Below are positions 34,101 through 46,700 of a stretch of DNA of 64,000 nucleotides, one piece after another (position 1 is the stretch's first letter; every line of letters starts with the position of its first letter). Source of the DNA: Schistosoma haematobium (Eukaryota > Platyhelminthes > Trematoda > Strigeidida > Schistosomatidae); NCBI RefSeq assembly GCF_000699445.3, contig NC_067195.1:85880569-85944568 (forward strand). Reading direction: 5' to 3'. The notes under the pieces were generated by a model, which did no database searches, had not been told where the DNA came from, and saw only the letters and a program-made list of their open reading frames with translations. The translations under genes and the position numbers were made by a program.

Positions 34101-34224
34101 AACTGACAAATCCATTACGGAATCGAAATGTAAAGATGACAAGTCTTTACAAATGACTAAAACGGTTCGCTGGGCACATCCGATTAGCCAATCAAGGATG
34201 TTGACAGTTTCAGCTGCAGGATAA
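31088..34224 (+). CDS. pol of LTR element 2 (protease, RT, RNase H, integrase; one frameshift)
   Basis: No ATG is needed: the frame overlaps the end of gag in -1. Protease [10 protein letters not shown] is near 31180; RT motifs are [51 protein letters not shown] and GYIDDLLIA. The first frame ends at 32218 and the sequence continues in the next frame from about 32196 ([13 protein letters not shown]), indicating a single-base indel there. RNase [13 protein letters not shown] and FTDHKPL. Integrase: CSACQQ zinc-binding end, then [19 protein letters not shown] and [14 protein letters not shown] for D-D-E. It stops at 34222-34224. Confidence 0.93.
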
Positions 34225-35069
34225 AATCTAACCACGTAGCTAATCAGACCCTGCATCTACTTAAAAATAACTTTTCTCCTCATTCCGCCTCACCTACAAC
34301 TCCCCAGACCTTTTGCCTTTGATATATAAGTGTTATGTTAAATATTTTTTTTAAAATACTGGACACATAAGCTAGGTATTCCGAAACGATGGCTGCGGAT
34401 TTTAATCAAACTCATACAACTAACACTGGCAAATACAACGAATTCAAAAAGCAACCCAGGCGAGTTTTATAATTTCTTTTTCTGGTTAATTAACTATGTT
34501 GGCTGTACTTCTTATATATCTATATACATTTTTCACGTAGACTGGCTATACATATATACCATATGAACTAATTCTAAAAGTTTTCGGTCGAAGATGTGTT
34601 TAGTAGCTTGATACGCTTAATACTACTATTAATAAGTGGTTTTCTAGACAAAACATTTTGGATTAAACCATGGTCAAATACTTATTAAAGTTCTCATCAT
34701 TTTTTTTCATGTTTAGGAAACTTACATAATGACTTAACCAGTTTTCCTACAGCATGCTTTTTAGTGTGATCATATAACCCATCTTTATTGGCAATATTCA
34801 AATTTTCTTTTTAAATTTCTGACACTTAAGAATCAATAACCGTGAAGATATAGTACAGTGCGTTACTGTAAGGTTACTATGTTAGCCGCATTGATTCCAC
34901 ATACCTAATTTTAAACACAACTTATAAGGGAACTGTTAAGTAATCACAACATTGAACTAATATGAATATCACAGCTATGCTAACGTTAAACCAATTATTA
35001 TTAGTGGTCCATACAAAATCCTGGAACTTAACACTAGCGTTATAAAAAAAAAACATGTTATGTCAATAA

Positions 35070-35114
<45 letters not shown>

Positions 35115-36410
35115 TCTTTCTCGTTGGTTTAATTATAACGTAAAATGGAAATCTACCACACTTGTAGTTTTTTTCTATAGCATTATTATTAATAAAAACA
35201 AAGAACTTGTACTATTCCAATATAGCACTTTGACATATCAATCCGTCCTCCTGTTATCTTTCTCTCATATCTGAGCAACATATGGCCAACAAACATCGTA
35301 TTTAAGGGGGTTTTGGTGAACGAAAACGCTAGCCCCACACGCACTCGAACCTCTGCCCTCCTGGATGCTAGACCGTGTGCCTAGCCATTAGACCACATCA
35401 AACCACGGGCGAATGACTGCAATCTTTCCTTTTACCGATTAATCATATATAATACTAATGAGTAATAGGACTTACACATTTCTAAGGTGCAGACAAATTC
35501 GTTACTTGGATGAATTGACGAAATATTGCTTCAATATATCATACATACTTAGATCAAACCAGAAAAGAGTATTTGACACAATTGTACTTAATCCTCATAA
35601 TCTACACAGTTTTTTCTCCTCCTTAACCGCATATTCTTTTCCGTTTTGTGGAGTACAACTATGCACCCTTGGTTACGTACCTGGTTATAAAAGGCGGTCG
35701 TCATAGGCCCAAGGTCATACATTTGATCGGGTTTGACAATGAGTCCAACTTCTAGCAAGTTTACACTTTTACATATATGCATTATAAAAAAGTATTTTTT
35801 TGTTTTCATACCTTTTCGTACATAAGATGGCTACACTATGTCTATTTTCTTCCAGAATACCAATCCTTTCTGGAGGCCAATCACTTAAGTGGAACCGAAC
35901 AATTATAAATTATATTTTTGTATTTCCATTTTGTATCTTATTATTTTTATGCAGGCAGTGGAGCAGTTCTTCAGGTGTGATTGGTTTTCACCATTACCTT
36001 TGAAGTAGATTCTTCTTTACTTTTTACTTGAGGGCGACTCAAGAGGCAGGTGAGTAAACACCTGATAGCCGGTCTGAGCATGGAAAAATCGTACCTCACC
36101 AACATGGTGTTGGGTAGCCCGCTCGCGGCACTTCCTCAGATATTCTTATTCCACATTCTCACACTCTTTCTCTTGAAAGCACGCAGTAAACCGTCAGCGA
36201 TAGTTGTAGAATAGATCACATGCTACAAAATAAGATGACAAGCTAGTAAATGAGGAGACATCCATGGACTATCGTTGACAGCGTTAGTCGTCACTGATTG
36301 TAAGTCAAATAGTGGGCGAGTTGATAATTTTCCCTTGGGATGAGAAATAGAACTAAGGTGTTTTCGATAGATAGGTTAATCGAACCGACGTTCCTACGGA
36401 AGTCGATTCT
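34225..36410 (+). other. long 3' region of LTR element 2
   Basis: 2.2 kb between pol and the polypurine tract, much longer than in element 1 (under 0.5 kb). It contains a TA dinucleotide run (about 35073-35110) and a reverse-oriented tRNA-like sequence (35342-35395). No env-like or other recognisable gene is present, so it probably contains later insertions. Confidence 0.6.
35342..35395 (-). repeat. tRNA-like SINE head
   Basis: On the minus strand a box A match TGGTCTAATGG (35395-35385) is followed 34 bp later by a near box B GTTCGAGTG (35350-35342). A genuine tRNA fold was not evident, so a tRNA-derived SINE is more likely than a tRNA gene. Confidence 0.5.
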
Positions 36411-36419
36411 AGGGGGAAG
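36411..36419 (+). promoter_or_regulatory. polypurine tract of element 2
   Basis: AGGGGGAAG four bases before the 3' LTR; the primer for plus-strand DNA synthesis. Confidence 0.8.
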
Positions 36420-36423
36420 CTAA

Positions 36424-36684
36424 TGTAACAGCTCAGGTTGGTTGGTTAAGAGTTGGCCCCAAACAACCAAGCTTATGCCAAAACAGTATTGTTCAAGTAT
36501 TCATTCACTTCCTTATTTTTTATAAGCGTTATATTCCCTATTATCTTGAATGTTGAGAGCCTTTGTTTGTCTGAACAGATAATCCCACGCTCCACTGTGA
36601 CTGCGCGAAGATCGAAATAAAGACCTATTAACTACTTGCCTGGTTTCTTCTATCAATAGCACAAGGGTTACTTCAAGGCACGAA
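36424..36684 (+). repeat. 3' LTR of element 2
   Basis: Same length as the 5' LTR and differs at about three positions. It is preceded by the polypurine tract and followed by AGGTT. Confidence 0.9.
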
Positions 36685-36919
36685 AGGTTAAAGGCCTGTG
36701 TTATTCCTATTCTAGGAAGCTTTTGTAGGTATCTAAGCTCCTTTAAATGAGTGATTGAAGATTCGGACACTTCTTTGTATAGCAGGTTCTAATAATTGAT
36801 TATTTGGTGTGAGAGAATGTATACCACTGATATTTTTATCGTTCTTGGCTTTTGTAGCCACCTGCCATGTTATTTGATGTATCCTGATTACGTAATAATT
36901 AATAGAGAGTATTTTCTTC

Positions 36920-37177
36920 CTGTAGGTAAACCTCGTCCTATTGATGGAGGAAACCAAACTAGTAGTGAATGAGTCTCTATTTGGATAGCGTGGCGATCAC
37001 AATGTAGCGTAGAATTACCTGTTCAAATACAAAGACTTTCAACCTTCAATATAATATAATCGGAAATATAATGCCTTTGCAAAATAAGGAAGTGAATGTA
37101 TAACTGAGCTCTATTGTTTTCACATATACTTCGTTGTTTGGGGTCAACTCTTAACGAATCAACTTAAGCTGTTACCA
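36920..37177 (-). repeat. old solo LTR of the element 2 family, reverse orientation
   Basis: Read on the minus strand it starts GGTAACAGCT, continues with GAGTTGACCCCAAAC and AATAAGGAAGTGAATG-like blocks in LTR order, and ends near 36920 at the GGTTTCC...ATTGATGGAGG counterpart. Many substitutions separate it from the young LTRs 240 bp away. Confidence 0.75.
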
Positions 37178-38229
37178 GTATACATAAAGTCCAGTATCAT
37201 TTCTTAGTATTCTATACATCGAAGTCAGATCATGTGTTTCCAGTACTATTATACAATTGCATAGTTGATCTTAACCTTTGAAAAGACATTAATAGCTCAA
37301 AAAGTATGTGACATAGTGTCTTTTTTAGCTTCATGATAACTCCACTGTTTTTATATGGAATTATGACCTTCAGCACAAACACGTGTATTAGTTTCATGAC
37401 TTCGTGTTTCTGCGCTTATGCACCTTGTGTGTATTTGTACGTGTTTGTCTATCACTCATTATTTTATCCAATGTCTGTCTCTCTATCATATTATCCAATG
37501 TCTATTTTCAGTTACATTTACGCTTGTAACGAGTAGTATAGCAAGTTTACATATTCGCTCTGTCCGGTTCGCTTCTCTGCTTCGATTCACTTATTGTCTG
37601 TCTGCAGGAACGAGTGTACGAGATTTACGTAAACGAAATACAGTCTCGTATTAGAATTACTTTTTCCTGGTGTTCTCTTATGCGAATCAGGTCGACATAA
37701 ACATGTTATATTTTTAAGGACTTGGCGTAGTGCCTCAAATCCTTTTTAAATAAACGGAATATACCCACTGAGACATAAAATAAGATTGCTTCAGCGAAGT
37801 GTCCTCTCATCTGCGACCTTATTTTCAAAGCTGTACAATTGCAAACATATATACCTATTTTTCCAGGTTCATAAATAATTGCAATGGTAGTGATAATAAA
37901 ATTGTGTTAAACATGGTAACATTGAGGTATAATAAACAAAATTATTGATCAGTAATTTTTTTATTATTTAGCGCTTAAGTATTCTTCATGAAGGTAAATA
38001 GGAAAATAATAACTAGGAATGAGTTGCTCTGCATGACAAGATAAAATGTTGAAAATGCGGTGAGATGTAATCAGGAGCATCTTAGAGAGAGAGAGAGAAA
38101 TGAACCAATTGGGGTAGAAGGTCTATGGAGAAGATGGAAGGAGAAGCAGATGGCAGTAAAGGAGAAAAAGAGTGACGAAGAAAGAATATTCCGAGACAAT
38201 AAGACCATGATAGAAAAAGGGAATTTGCA
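37178..38229. other. unassigned region
   Basis: No gene or repeat could be supported. A GA run occurs at 38086-38098 and short open frames lie around 37333-37654 and 38060-38272 without recognisable motifs. Confidence 0.4.
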
Positions 38230-38520
38230 CATTTCTTCCGGACACACAATTCTGGTTTCCCCAGATGTATAGCTATTACCTCGGCATTGTTGATATTGTG
38301 CAATGTAACTGCTTTTGGCAGCTTTCTGCTTACTTTGTAGATGATATACAGCGCGGAGTCTTCTTTGGTCGAGTGAACTGTGTTCGCAATGTTTTCGAGC
38401 ATTCTGTTTCTTATTGAGCCATTTTCGCCTCCTTTTAGGCACGTCGGGTGCTGTTCTTAAATTCTTTTGTGTAAAGGAGGCATCAGACGACCTATATACC
38501 CGGCTACATATAAGCAGGTT
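38230..38520 (-). pseudogene. GIY-YIG-like retroelement C-terminus, remnant
   Basis: Minus-strand pieces give AGYIGRLMPPLHKRI, then EQHPTCLKGGENGSIRNRMLENIANTVH, then IYKVSRKLPKAV and EVIAIHLGKPELC across a frame change and an in-frame stop. The YIG with following R and the spaced histidines resemble the GIY-YIG domain of Penelope-type or related retroelements, from a family other than that at 21777. Decayed. Confidence 0.45.
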
Positions 38521-39039
38521 AATTAACACGTACATATAGTTGTTCAGATGAAATAATTTATTCTTAAAATTATTGGTCAACAAAACTCGACTGAAGAACA
38601 CTAGTCACAACGTTAATGAGAAGAAAGATCTCTGAAAAGAGGGAAATTCTCATCTTCAGGTTGTTTGAAGCTCTATCATCCGTTCAATTGGTGTTCATTT
38701 AAGACATTTCCTTTTCAACTAAGGTTATGAATGCTTTAGGCAGTTTTCGCTTTTTATTATTGTCAACAAATATAGAAAAATACTACAAAAAGACTACAAA
38801 TCCTTTGTATTCACTTAAGAAATGATATTTTTAGGCTTTGCTCTAAAAGGAACGCTCTTCGGAGCGACGTTACGAACAGTGTTCTTCAGCCGATCTTTGT
38901 TCATCAGTAATCTTCAGAACAAATTGTCTCATCTGACATATCAGGAATTAGAACGAAATGGCCGAAGCCGTTTGGAATAGGTGTAACACACAAACTAACG
39001 AAGCCACTTTATACAGTCACACGCAAACCGAAGGACGAA

Positions 39040-39540
39040 ATAAAATAAAAAATTCATAATCGCTTAAGCGAACATCAAGTAGCGGTTAAACGCCATGACG
39101 TATATCCGCTTTTATATCAATCCATAAAGAAAACTATGGACACATTGTACTGGGAAAATGTTAAGATCTCGAATAGAGGGAGTTCTAAAAGCATTAGGGG
39201 ATTTTAAGATGCTTGGTGCTCAGATCATTCAGCAATCAACAATCACATTGAAATCGATTTAGTCTGTCAATCAATCAGACAAATCATGGACAGATGTAGG
39301 ACCACAAATAAAATCAACGGGAGATACAGTGAAAATGAAGAAGTAAACAATGGTAGGTTAAAGGTTAACGATAACCAATCAACATCGAGGTCTACAGGAC
39401 AAGTTGTGAGCCATATGTGGAAAAATTCGAACACTTCACTTCAACCTGAAGTTTGTGATGATTATGTCGTTCAGAATAAAGATGGAAGCTCCGCGACCGG
39501 ATCACCTAGTCCATAGAACAAAACTCCACTAAACTCATCG
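39040..39540 (+). mobile_element. Penelope-like 3' fragment, plus orientation
   Basis: Begins within the GIY-YIG region (SEHQVAVKRHD at about 39060, WENVKISNRGSSK) and runs through the 3' region to AGAACAAAACTCCACTAAA near 39535, the reverse complement of the terminus at 21496. An open stretch at 39286-39516 corresponds to one at 21452-21742 on the minus strand, so this part of the 3' region was probably coding or is only slowly decaying. Confidence 0.8.
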
Positions 39541-39713
39541 ACCTGAGCTACAAATCTTCACCAACTGTTTCCTATCTTTTTCAGATACCTTGGTCCCTGT
39601 TCAAAAGCATCGGTATTCCATTGCTAATAAACACAGAAGTTCGTCACGTTTAAACCTGTTTAGTTCTATTCATAATCACTTACACTATTTGTTCTAGGTG
39701 TACAACCGATCCC

Positions 39714-41012
39714 TTGGGTTAGTCTTGTATAACCAACCTGCTGACTGCGATGGACAGATGGACAATCATCCTCGATCGCAAGGGGAATTTCGATATCATT
39801 TACCTTGATTTCTCAAAAGCTTTTGATTAGGTTAACCATATATGTCTTATCAATAAGCTCAAAAGGTCGGGTATCAGACCACCTCCAATTGATTGGCTCA
39901 TTTCATATATGAAAAATCGACATTTTAAGGTCAGGGTTAACTTCAATTTATCTCAGGCTACGGAATGTCCTAGTGGGGTCCCTCAGGGCTCAGTACTGGG
40001 ACCTCTTCTCTTCTTGATTTATATAAATAATCTTCCTCAACAGGTAACTTCGGGCCTATTAGTTTTTGCAGATGACGTAAAACTTTGGAGAGAGGTACGA
40101 AACCAGGACGATATACAGGCAGTTCAGGAGGATCTAACTCGACTTCAAAGTCGGGCAGACGATAACAGACTTATTTTTAACACTTCAAAGTGTAAAGTAG
40201 TCCATCTGCGACATGTTGCAGACGACAGTTACAACTTAGGAAACTCCTCTCTAGTAGTATCCCGAGTCGAAAATGATTTAGGAGTCCTGGTGCCCTACGA
40301 TTTGAAGTCTTACGCTTACTGTGACCAAAATGCCTTTCGAGCAATCTTTGCATTGCTAACATTGAAGCGCGTTTTTGGCCAGTTTGACGGAAGAACTTTC
40401 CGTATAATCTTCAACAGTTTCGTTCGTCCTCATTTAGAGTACGGAAATATAGTATTTCCTCCCTCACTCCAAAAGGATAAGGACACTGGAGCGTATCCAA
40501 CAGCAACCCACGAAATCAGTTCGTGGATTCAAGTTCAAACCTTACGAAGAGCACCTCCAACCACTTAACTTTTACCCATTAGAGTATAGACGTCTTAGAG
40601 GTGACCTTCTGATGGCTTACAGTATCCTTAACACTTCCGGACATCCTCTTAAACACCTACTTAAGCTTAGTTCCAATACCAACCTAAGGGGTAACACCCA
40701 GAAATTGGAGACACAACATGGCAGAATGGACTGTAGACACAACTTCTACTCCTTAAGAGTTGTCAAATGCTGGAATTCGCTGCTGACTGAACTGGTCCAA
40801 GCGACTTCTCGGGAGTCCTTTAAGTGGCAACTTGATATGTTCTTAAGGTCCAAGGATAGAATCATACTATGATTTACCAATTTCTTTTCCTATTTTATTG
40901 TTAGCATACCTAGGTTCCTACCTGGAGGTTTTGGTGATCCTCTGCTACTAGACACGGAAGCCTGTTAAGCGAAAGCTTCTTCCATTCCGTCCACAACAAT
41001 TTGAACCTTTGT
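39714..41012 (+). mobile_element. CR1-like LINE family 1, copy B (5' truncated)
   Basis: Matches 5485-6793 of copy A: the last two-thirds of the RT and the 3' UTR, ending CAATTTGAACC. In-frame damage includes AAG-to-TAG in SKAFD*VNH (39828-39830) and an indel near 40490. No ORF1 or endonuclease is present. Confidence 0.9.
39724..40872 (+). pseudogene. CR1-like RT, truncated
   Basis: Contains SGVPQGSVLGPLLFLIYINNLP and LVFADDVKLWREV; the frame runs 39909-40568 and then 40612-40872 after a frameshift. Inactive because the N-terminus is missing and the frame is broken. Confidence 0.88.
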
Positions 41013-41539
41013 ACATTTTGGCGCACACACCCCATAGCGCTACATTCCGCAATCTGGTAGCTCATACTTTTAGGCCTGTTATTTTCACAAGTGATTCTAT
41101 GTGCTTTTAATCCCTATTTTATCTGCTTGGACATAGGAATTAGTCATTTGTGATGTTTGGTGGGATTGGGTAATTGTTGTTGAAAAATAGTCCACAACCA
41201 TTTGAACCATTTGAACGTGCTGTTTAATCAGTACGTTGCTTTATGTTTTATTATCTACCATATTCAGTAGGATACTTTGTTACTATCCCAATAACAAAGC
41301 CATTTTGTCCCACAACTCAATACATGCACTGGATGATTATTTGCGAAACGTAACTGACAGCAATAGTGGATTATTACACGCTTCTATTGGTTGGTTGCGG
41401 AGTATCAGGTTGGATTTAATCTACAATTATAATTGTAGATTAAATAATTATAATTATTTGTCGTAACATACTGGAAATGTGAACCCCTCAATTTTCATCC
41501 TATAACTTGATTAGTATTCTACCTTCTAATGTCCACTGA
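41013..41539. other. unassigned spacer with LINE tail-like repeats
   Basis: Mostly unrecognised; 41192-41214 repeats the CCATTTGAACC tail motif of the preceding LINE, suggesting a second tail fragment or tail duplication. A small inverted repeat ATTATAATTGTAGATTAAAT lies at 41426-41450. Confidence 0.45.
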
Positions 41540-42605
41540 TCGACTTAGAATACGCAGATGACATAGTCCTGCTTGGTGAAGACGCTGACAAAATGCAGAG
41601 TCTTTTGGTAGCACTAAGCAACAATGCCAGAATGTTTGGAATGCGCTTCTCTCCCTCGAAATGCAAGTTATTGCTTCAGGACTGGTCTGCGTCAACACCT
41701 GAACTAAGGATAGGGAGTGAAGTAGTCGAACGCGTCGACAACTTCACTTATCTTGGAAGTCTGATCAACCCTAATGGGCTGGTATCGGACGAAATCTCAT
41801 CACGGATTCGAAAAGCTCGTTTGGCTTTTGCCAACTTACGTCACCTTTGGCGAAGGCGAGATATCCGTCTATCAATAAAAGGACGAGTATACTGCGCGGC
41901 AGTCCGTTCTGTTTTACTTTACGGCAGCGAAACATGACCTTTAAGAGTAGAAGACACTCGTAAGCTACTAGTATTTGACCACAGATGCCTTAGAAATATT
42001 GCTGGCGTCTGTTGGGATCACCGGGTAAGTAATAGTGAGGTTAGACGCAGGGTATTAGGAATGATGGTAAATCAGTTGATGAGGTTGTGAATCTTCATCA
42101 ACTGAGATGGTTGGGTCACGTGTTACGTATGCCCGAACGCAAATTACCACGACGTGCAATGCTAACCGGTGTTCGGGATGGTTGGGAGAAAGTTAAGGGC
42201 GGCCAATTCAAAACGTGGTATCAGTGCTTGAAGTCACTAACTTCTGGTCTGAGCCATGTTGGTAGATGCAGACTACTTAGTTGGGGTCCACGTAACTATC
42301 GTAACCAATGATTGGAGACTCTAGGTGGCATGGCTCAGAATCGATCAGAATGGCGTCGGTGTATACACTCTCTGTCTTCCATTAAACTAAGAGATTAAAA
42401 TCGCTTCATACCTTTCTTTCTACGAACCAATTCTTTCTTCTTGTACTATATCTCTATATGCAATCTTTCTCTTATATATTACTACTTTTGACATAACCAC
42501 TGCTATGAATCCGGTGTTCATCTTGTTGTGTTAATGAGGTATGGCAACTTGGACCGATACATATATGTGCCTGGTCCTACGTTGTAGCTGACTAACTTAT
42601 AAAAA
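41540..42605 (+). mobile_element. RTE-like LINE family B, RT C-terminus and 3' UTR
   Basis: LEYADDIVLLGEDADKMQ begins at the RT catalytic motif; then SPSKCKLLLQDW, FTYLGSLINPNG, VLLYGSET, and after a TGG-to-TGA stop (41936-41938) LRVEDTRKLLVFDHRCLRNIAG. The 3' UTR block GTGTTAATGAGGTATGGCAACTTGGACC is shared with fragments at 48734, 54643 and 52330. Different from RTE copies A and B. Truncated and broken. Confidence 0.8.
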
Positions 42606-43489
42606 GTTAGACTGTTAATAAAATTAGTAATTTCACTTCAGAGAATTTATTTTCAAGAAGGCCTCAAACAGCAAAACATACCTATCGGAATACATATATA
42701 TTCCTTTACAAGTTAACATTTATAGGTAGAGATTGAAATAGTGACACCTCTTAGTATAACTGTAAAGTGTCTACCGATGTTTGCACCGTATCTCAGGAAC
42801 CTTTATTCAAAAATTGAAGTTGGCGTTGTGGATTCATTCCCAGTATGTTTATTCGAAATTTTTGTTTTATGTCCTCATACCTGGAGAGCATGTGACATTG
42901 CGTTCCATCCTCGCACTAAGTATTGGAGCGTAAAAAAGTTGAAATTAATCCCTTCCTTACATTTTAGGTGCTTTCAATTTGCAAGGTTTAAACAGATATT
43001 GAAGTGCTAGCTATGGACTTAGCTGCTCAACCACTGATATTGTCGAATTTATCGTCAAAAGCAGCGACTTTCATCCAGTATATTTTTTAAGAAGACAATG
43101 ATTTATCCATTATTGATTCTGTAGAAACTGAGAATTTTAATACCTATCAAAATGCTGACAGTTTGTAACCAAATAATCATTCCTTAAAAATTCGTGCTCA
43201 TCAATTATTAATAAACAGTGTCTAACCAGCAAAAATGACCTTTATCTGATAAGCTACCCACTTTTACACACGAATTATTCGACTTTTAGACGCATAATAC
43301 TAGTTTTACTACCAAAATAGATGATGATCACTCATCCATCAGTTAACTAACTTCTCCTCTTAAGACCTATTCCTGGTCCATTTATCTGATGCAAAATTAA
43401 CGTACATTTAAGTGTATTTGCTAAGTTTATGTACGACTATTTTTTCCTAAGTTTTCAGATCACGGTTACTAAATGGCGTGAAAAGAACT
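42606..43489. promoter_or_regulatory. presumed upstream region / 5' UTR of the FLCN-like gene
   Basis: AT-rich. TTTTTTCCTAAGTTTTCAG ends at 43459, a good 3' splice acceptor 30 bp before the ATG, so the coding exon may be joined to an upstream 5' UTR exon or a trans-spliced leader. No clear TATA box position could be defended. Confidence 0.4.
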
Positions 43490-43745
43490 ATGGACGCCAT
43501 TGTTGTTTTGTGTCATTTCTGTGAACAACATGGCCCATCAGTAATAATGTGTACCCAGTCATTTAAACAATCACAATCAAATTTATCTGTAAATAATGTA
43601 CCCGATGTTACTACTGCCAACGCTAATAATAGTAACAAAGATGTAAACACATATCAAAGAAAATTATCTAATCATGCTCTACAAAGTAGCGATGATGCAA
43701 TTCTTACTGGGATAGATGTTTCGCCTATCCCTTTACCATCTTCAT
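43490..43745 (+). CDS. FLCN: FLCN exon 1
   Basis: Starts at ATG 43490; donor GTATGT at 43746. It leaves one base (T) to be completed by exon 2. It encodes the N-terminal longin strand MDAIVVLCHFCEQHGP and an Asn/Ser-rich linker. Confidence 0.88.
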
Positions 43746-46700
43746 GTATGTAGTTTTGTTGCTTATGTGTTTTTGTTTTTTTCTGCCTGTAATGGGAGGT
43801 TTTAAACCTGATATAATTAGTTTGTCACTTCAGGTTGAAGAGTATTAATAAATTTAAATACAATTTTTGATATGATTACTTGTTTATTTACTAGTGGTTT
43901 ACTATTTTAGTCTATCTCGTCAGTCATGTGTTACGCGTGTCTAATCACCGACTACCTGGACATTCAATGCTGGTTGAGATAGGAATAAGTCCAACGAGAA
44001 GTAGGAGTGGGCGAACTAAGACGTAGTAACAATCCATGAATTCATTGGCTGCTGAACTGTACTTTATAAGTACATCCAGACTATCCGGTTGAGGTCTGCA
44101 CGATGTGGTTTCAGATATTACATGATGTGTATGAAAAGCGGTTACAGTAAGGAAGATGCATCTGTTCTTTCTCTGCCCTTAATTCTCGAGCTTCAATATT
44201 AGTCCGTATTTTTTATTCTTTGAATTTTCCCCTTTCTGAACTTGACGAGTTCTCGTTTGGTTGATGTTCTAACACTTCACGTCAGTACATTGATGGATTA
44301 CAAGCAAAGCGAGAAACATAGGATGGGACTTATTGTCAACGACTGTTCGAATGTAAACGTGAAAAGCACATTTCGAAAGAGACCAATGTCATGGAATGAG
44401 GGAAAGTAGAAAATTATACCTAAGTCAATTATGGAAACTAAATGCAACTGCGCCACTGACCAGTTCCGAGTCATATCGCAACGTTGGTGGTTATGATTGT
44501 GTAAAACATATTCTTATAACTTTGGTCGTTAAATGTTTATAGTCATCAGCGAAATTGCTCTTTCTACCGAGCAACTTATTGTGGTATACCTCGGGATTAC
44601 TCACTGATGGTCCAGATGTTAGAACAGTGCATCGAAGGTGCCTGTGATCAAATACTTACAGCTTGTGTCTTCTACTTTCATAGGTCATGTTTCATACCCA
44701 TACAGTAAGACAGTGGTAGTTATTTGTCGTCTAAAGTATTTTTATTCTTCTTGATAACCATATCCCCTTAGTTGACTGTCTTCGTGTGCGTCGTTTACAC
44801 CCAATGTGCAATCGTATCCAACACTACATTGGATTAGAAATGTTTTGGAGGCTGTTGAGCGATGTATTGCCAAACTATGAAGTCACTGACTTTCATATTA
44901 ACTTGTGTCGGTGGGTGCAGACGTTCTGGTTGAGGTCCGCACAATAATCATAATCAAAGGGTAGTTACCTTAGGTAATGGCATGGCTGAAAACCTTGTTA
45001 AATTAGCCTTGATCAATCTTTAGTTTTAATGTTACTTCACTTTTTATGTTCGGTTGTCTACTAATGCTTTCATTTTGACTGATCACCTAGCTGATATCAG
45101 TTCGTGTTGCAAATCACTTTCGAACTACCCAACTATTTGTTACATATTATTTTATTTTCTGAACAATAGCATCGAGATTCTCAGTGATGTCATCAAACAT
45201 TACTCAACAGCAACAACAATCACATCCAGCTTGTAAAGCATGCTCATCTATCTTGTTACGTGATGAACTAGGAATAATTAGCTATGATCATTCTGCCAAT
45301 CTTTCATATATTTCTACGCAGTTTCCAAAAGACACGGATTTAAGTACACATGTTCGAAATGCATGCTTGCGAAGTCTTTCTAGTGAGGTATTCAATCTGT
45401 GATTATCTTAATATGATTCTTTTTATGATATTTTATTGTTAATTACTTATTTTTTGTATATTGGAACTGACACCACTTATTAGCTTTAATATTTAAACGA
45501 TCTGTTCGTATGTTTTCATTATTTTCTTCTTTACGGTAAAAATGCACATGGAATTAAGTAGTCATATAAATTTCTGTATACTAGGTTATAGGTACACACA
45601 TGTGATTGTGCATTATACTTCTCTCTAGTTCAAAACTGATTTTTATAATCAATTTTTCAAATGATTAAATTACAACAATACAGTATTCACTAGCATAGAG
45701 CAACAAAATTTGTCATAATGTCTTTGGCCTATGTAGTTCATCAAACATTCTGAGTAACTGGATATCGGTTTAACCAATGAAATAAATATTAACACGGAAA
45801 ATGAAACGGATCTAAAATAAAGGTGATAAGTATTAATCAAGATATGAGAATTAATTTTTCTTTCGTTGTCTTCTAGATATAAGACATCCTTTAGTTTGCA
45901 GGGTTTTATCATTAAGCTTTCGTTGTCTGTTTAGACTGCATCTTCACTGCAAATGTCGAAACAGTGGTTTGTGAGAATTTCAAGTAAGAAAATTTGTATA
46001 TTTCATTCTAGATCCTAAGGACACGCTTTTATGTGTGGGAAAATTCATATAGCCTATCGTTTTTGCGGATTGTCCTAGTCATGTTGCTTACAAAGTTATT
46101 GAAAGGTTTATGATTAGGCTACTCCTACGGGGCGCTATGATGAGACGTCCACGTAATAAATAATTTAGGACTTTAACTGCCTAAACTATCAAGAACACAC
46201 CATAAGTATGATCAAATATGTTTTACTCAATACCACAGACTTACAGGAAACGCAGAATGATTATGACTCTAACAAAATGCAATTGCATTATAATACCTCT
46301 TACATACGTGGTAAGGATGTTAAGCATACAGATTAATGTAAATATAATCTGACCAATGAGAGTCTATCTGAGCCGCCGTTTATCACTAAAAATTTTCCAC
46401 TTACTACAAGTCTACCAACACCAAAAATATTCATAAATATCGTCCAACTTTACTTCGGACGTTTTTACTAGTGGAGTAGTAGATTGATCCAACCATGATC
46501 GTATCCCTAGATTCACAAGTAAACGCACATAAATTACAATTCATTTCTAGGTTATAGACACTCCTTAGTTAAGAGTACGCTGTGATTTCCCTGTCGCTTA
46601 GTTCGTAAACTGAATAACTTTTTTTGGGGGGGGGTAAATATTGATTGCCACTAAAATCCGAAGTATAGTTTTACAATTATTACCCGGCAGCCGGTCTGAC

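Larger units (their letters stand above)
29789..36684 (+). mobile_element. CsRn1-type Ty3-gypsy LTR element 2, with both LTRs
   Basis: A 6.9-kb element flanked by AGGTT (29784-29788 and 36685-36689). It has 261-bp LTRs, a tRNA-Trp-like primer site, gag, a -1 frame pol, a very long 3' region (34225-36410) and a polypurine tract AGGGGGAAG (36411-36419). I see about three differences between the LTRs, so integration was recent. Coding damage is limited to one frameshift in the RT. It is a different subfamily from element 1: same domain order, different LTR. Confidence 0.92.

Noticed and set aside
35073..35110. TA-rich run as a replication or matrix-attachment element
   Set aside because: A simple dinucleotide microsatellite; nothing else supports a function.
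36411..36684. Second LTR as an independent solo LTR
   Set aside because: The polypurine tract immediately before it and the AGGTT duplication matching the left flank of the 5' LTR show that it is the 3' LTR of element 2.
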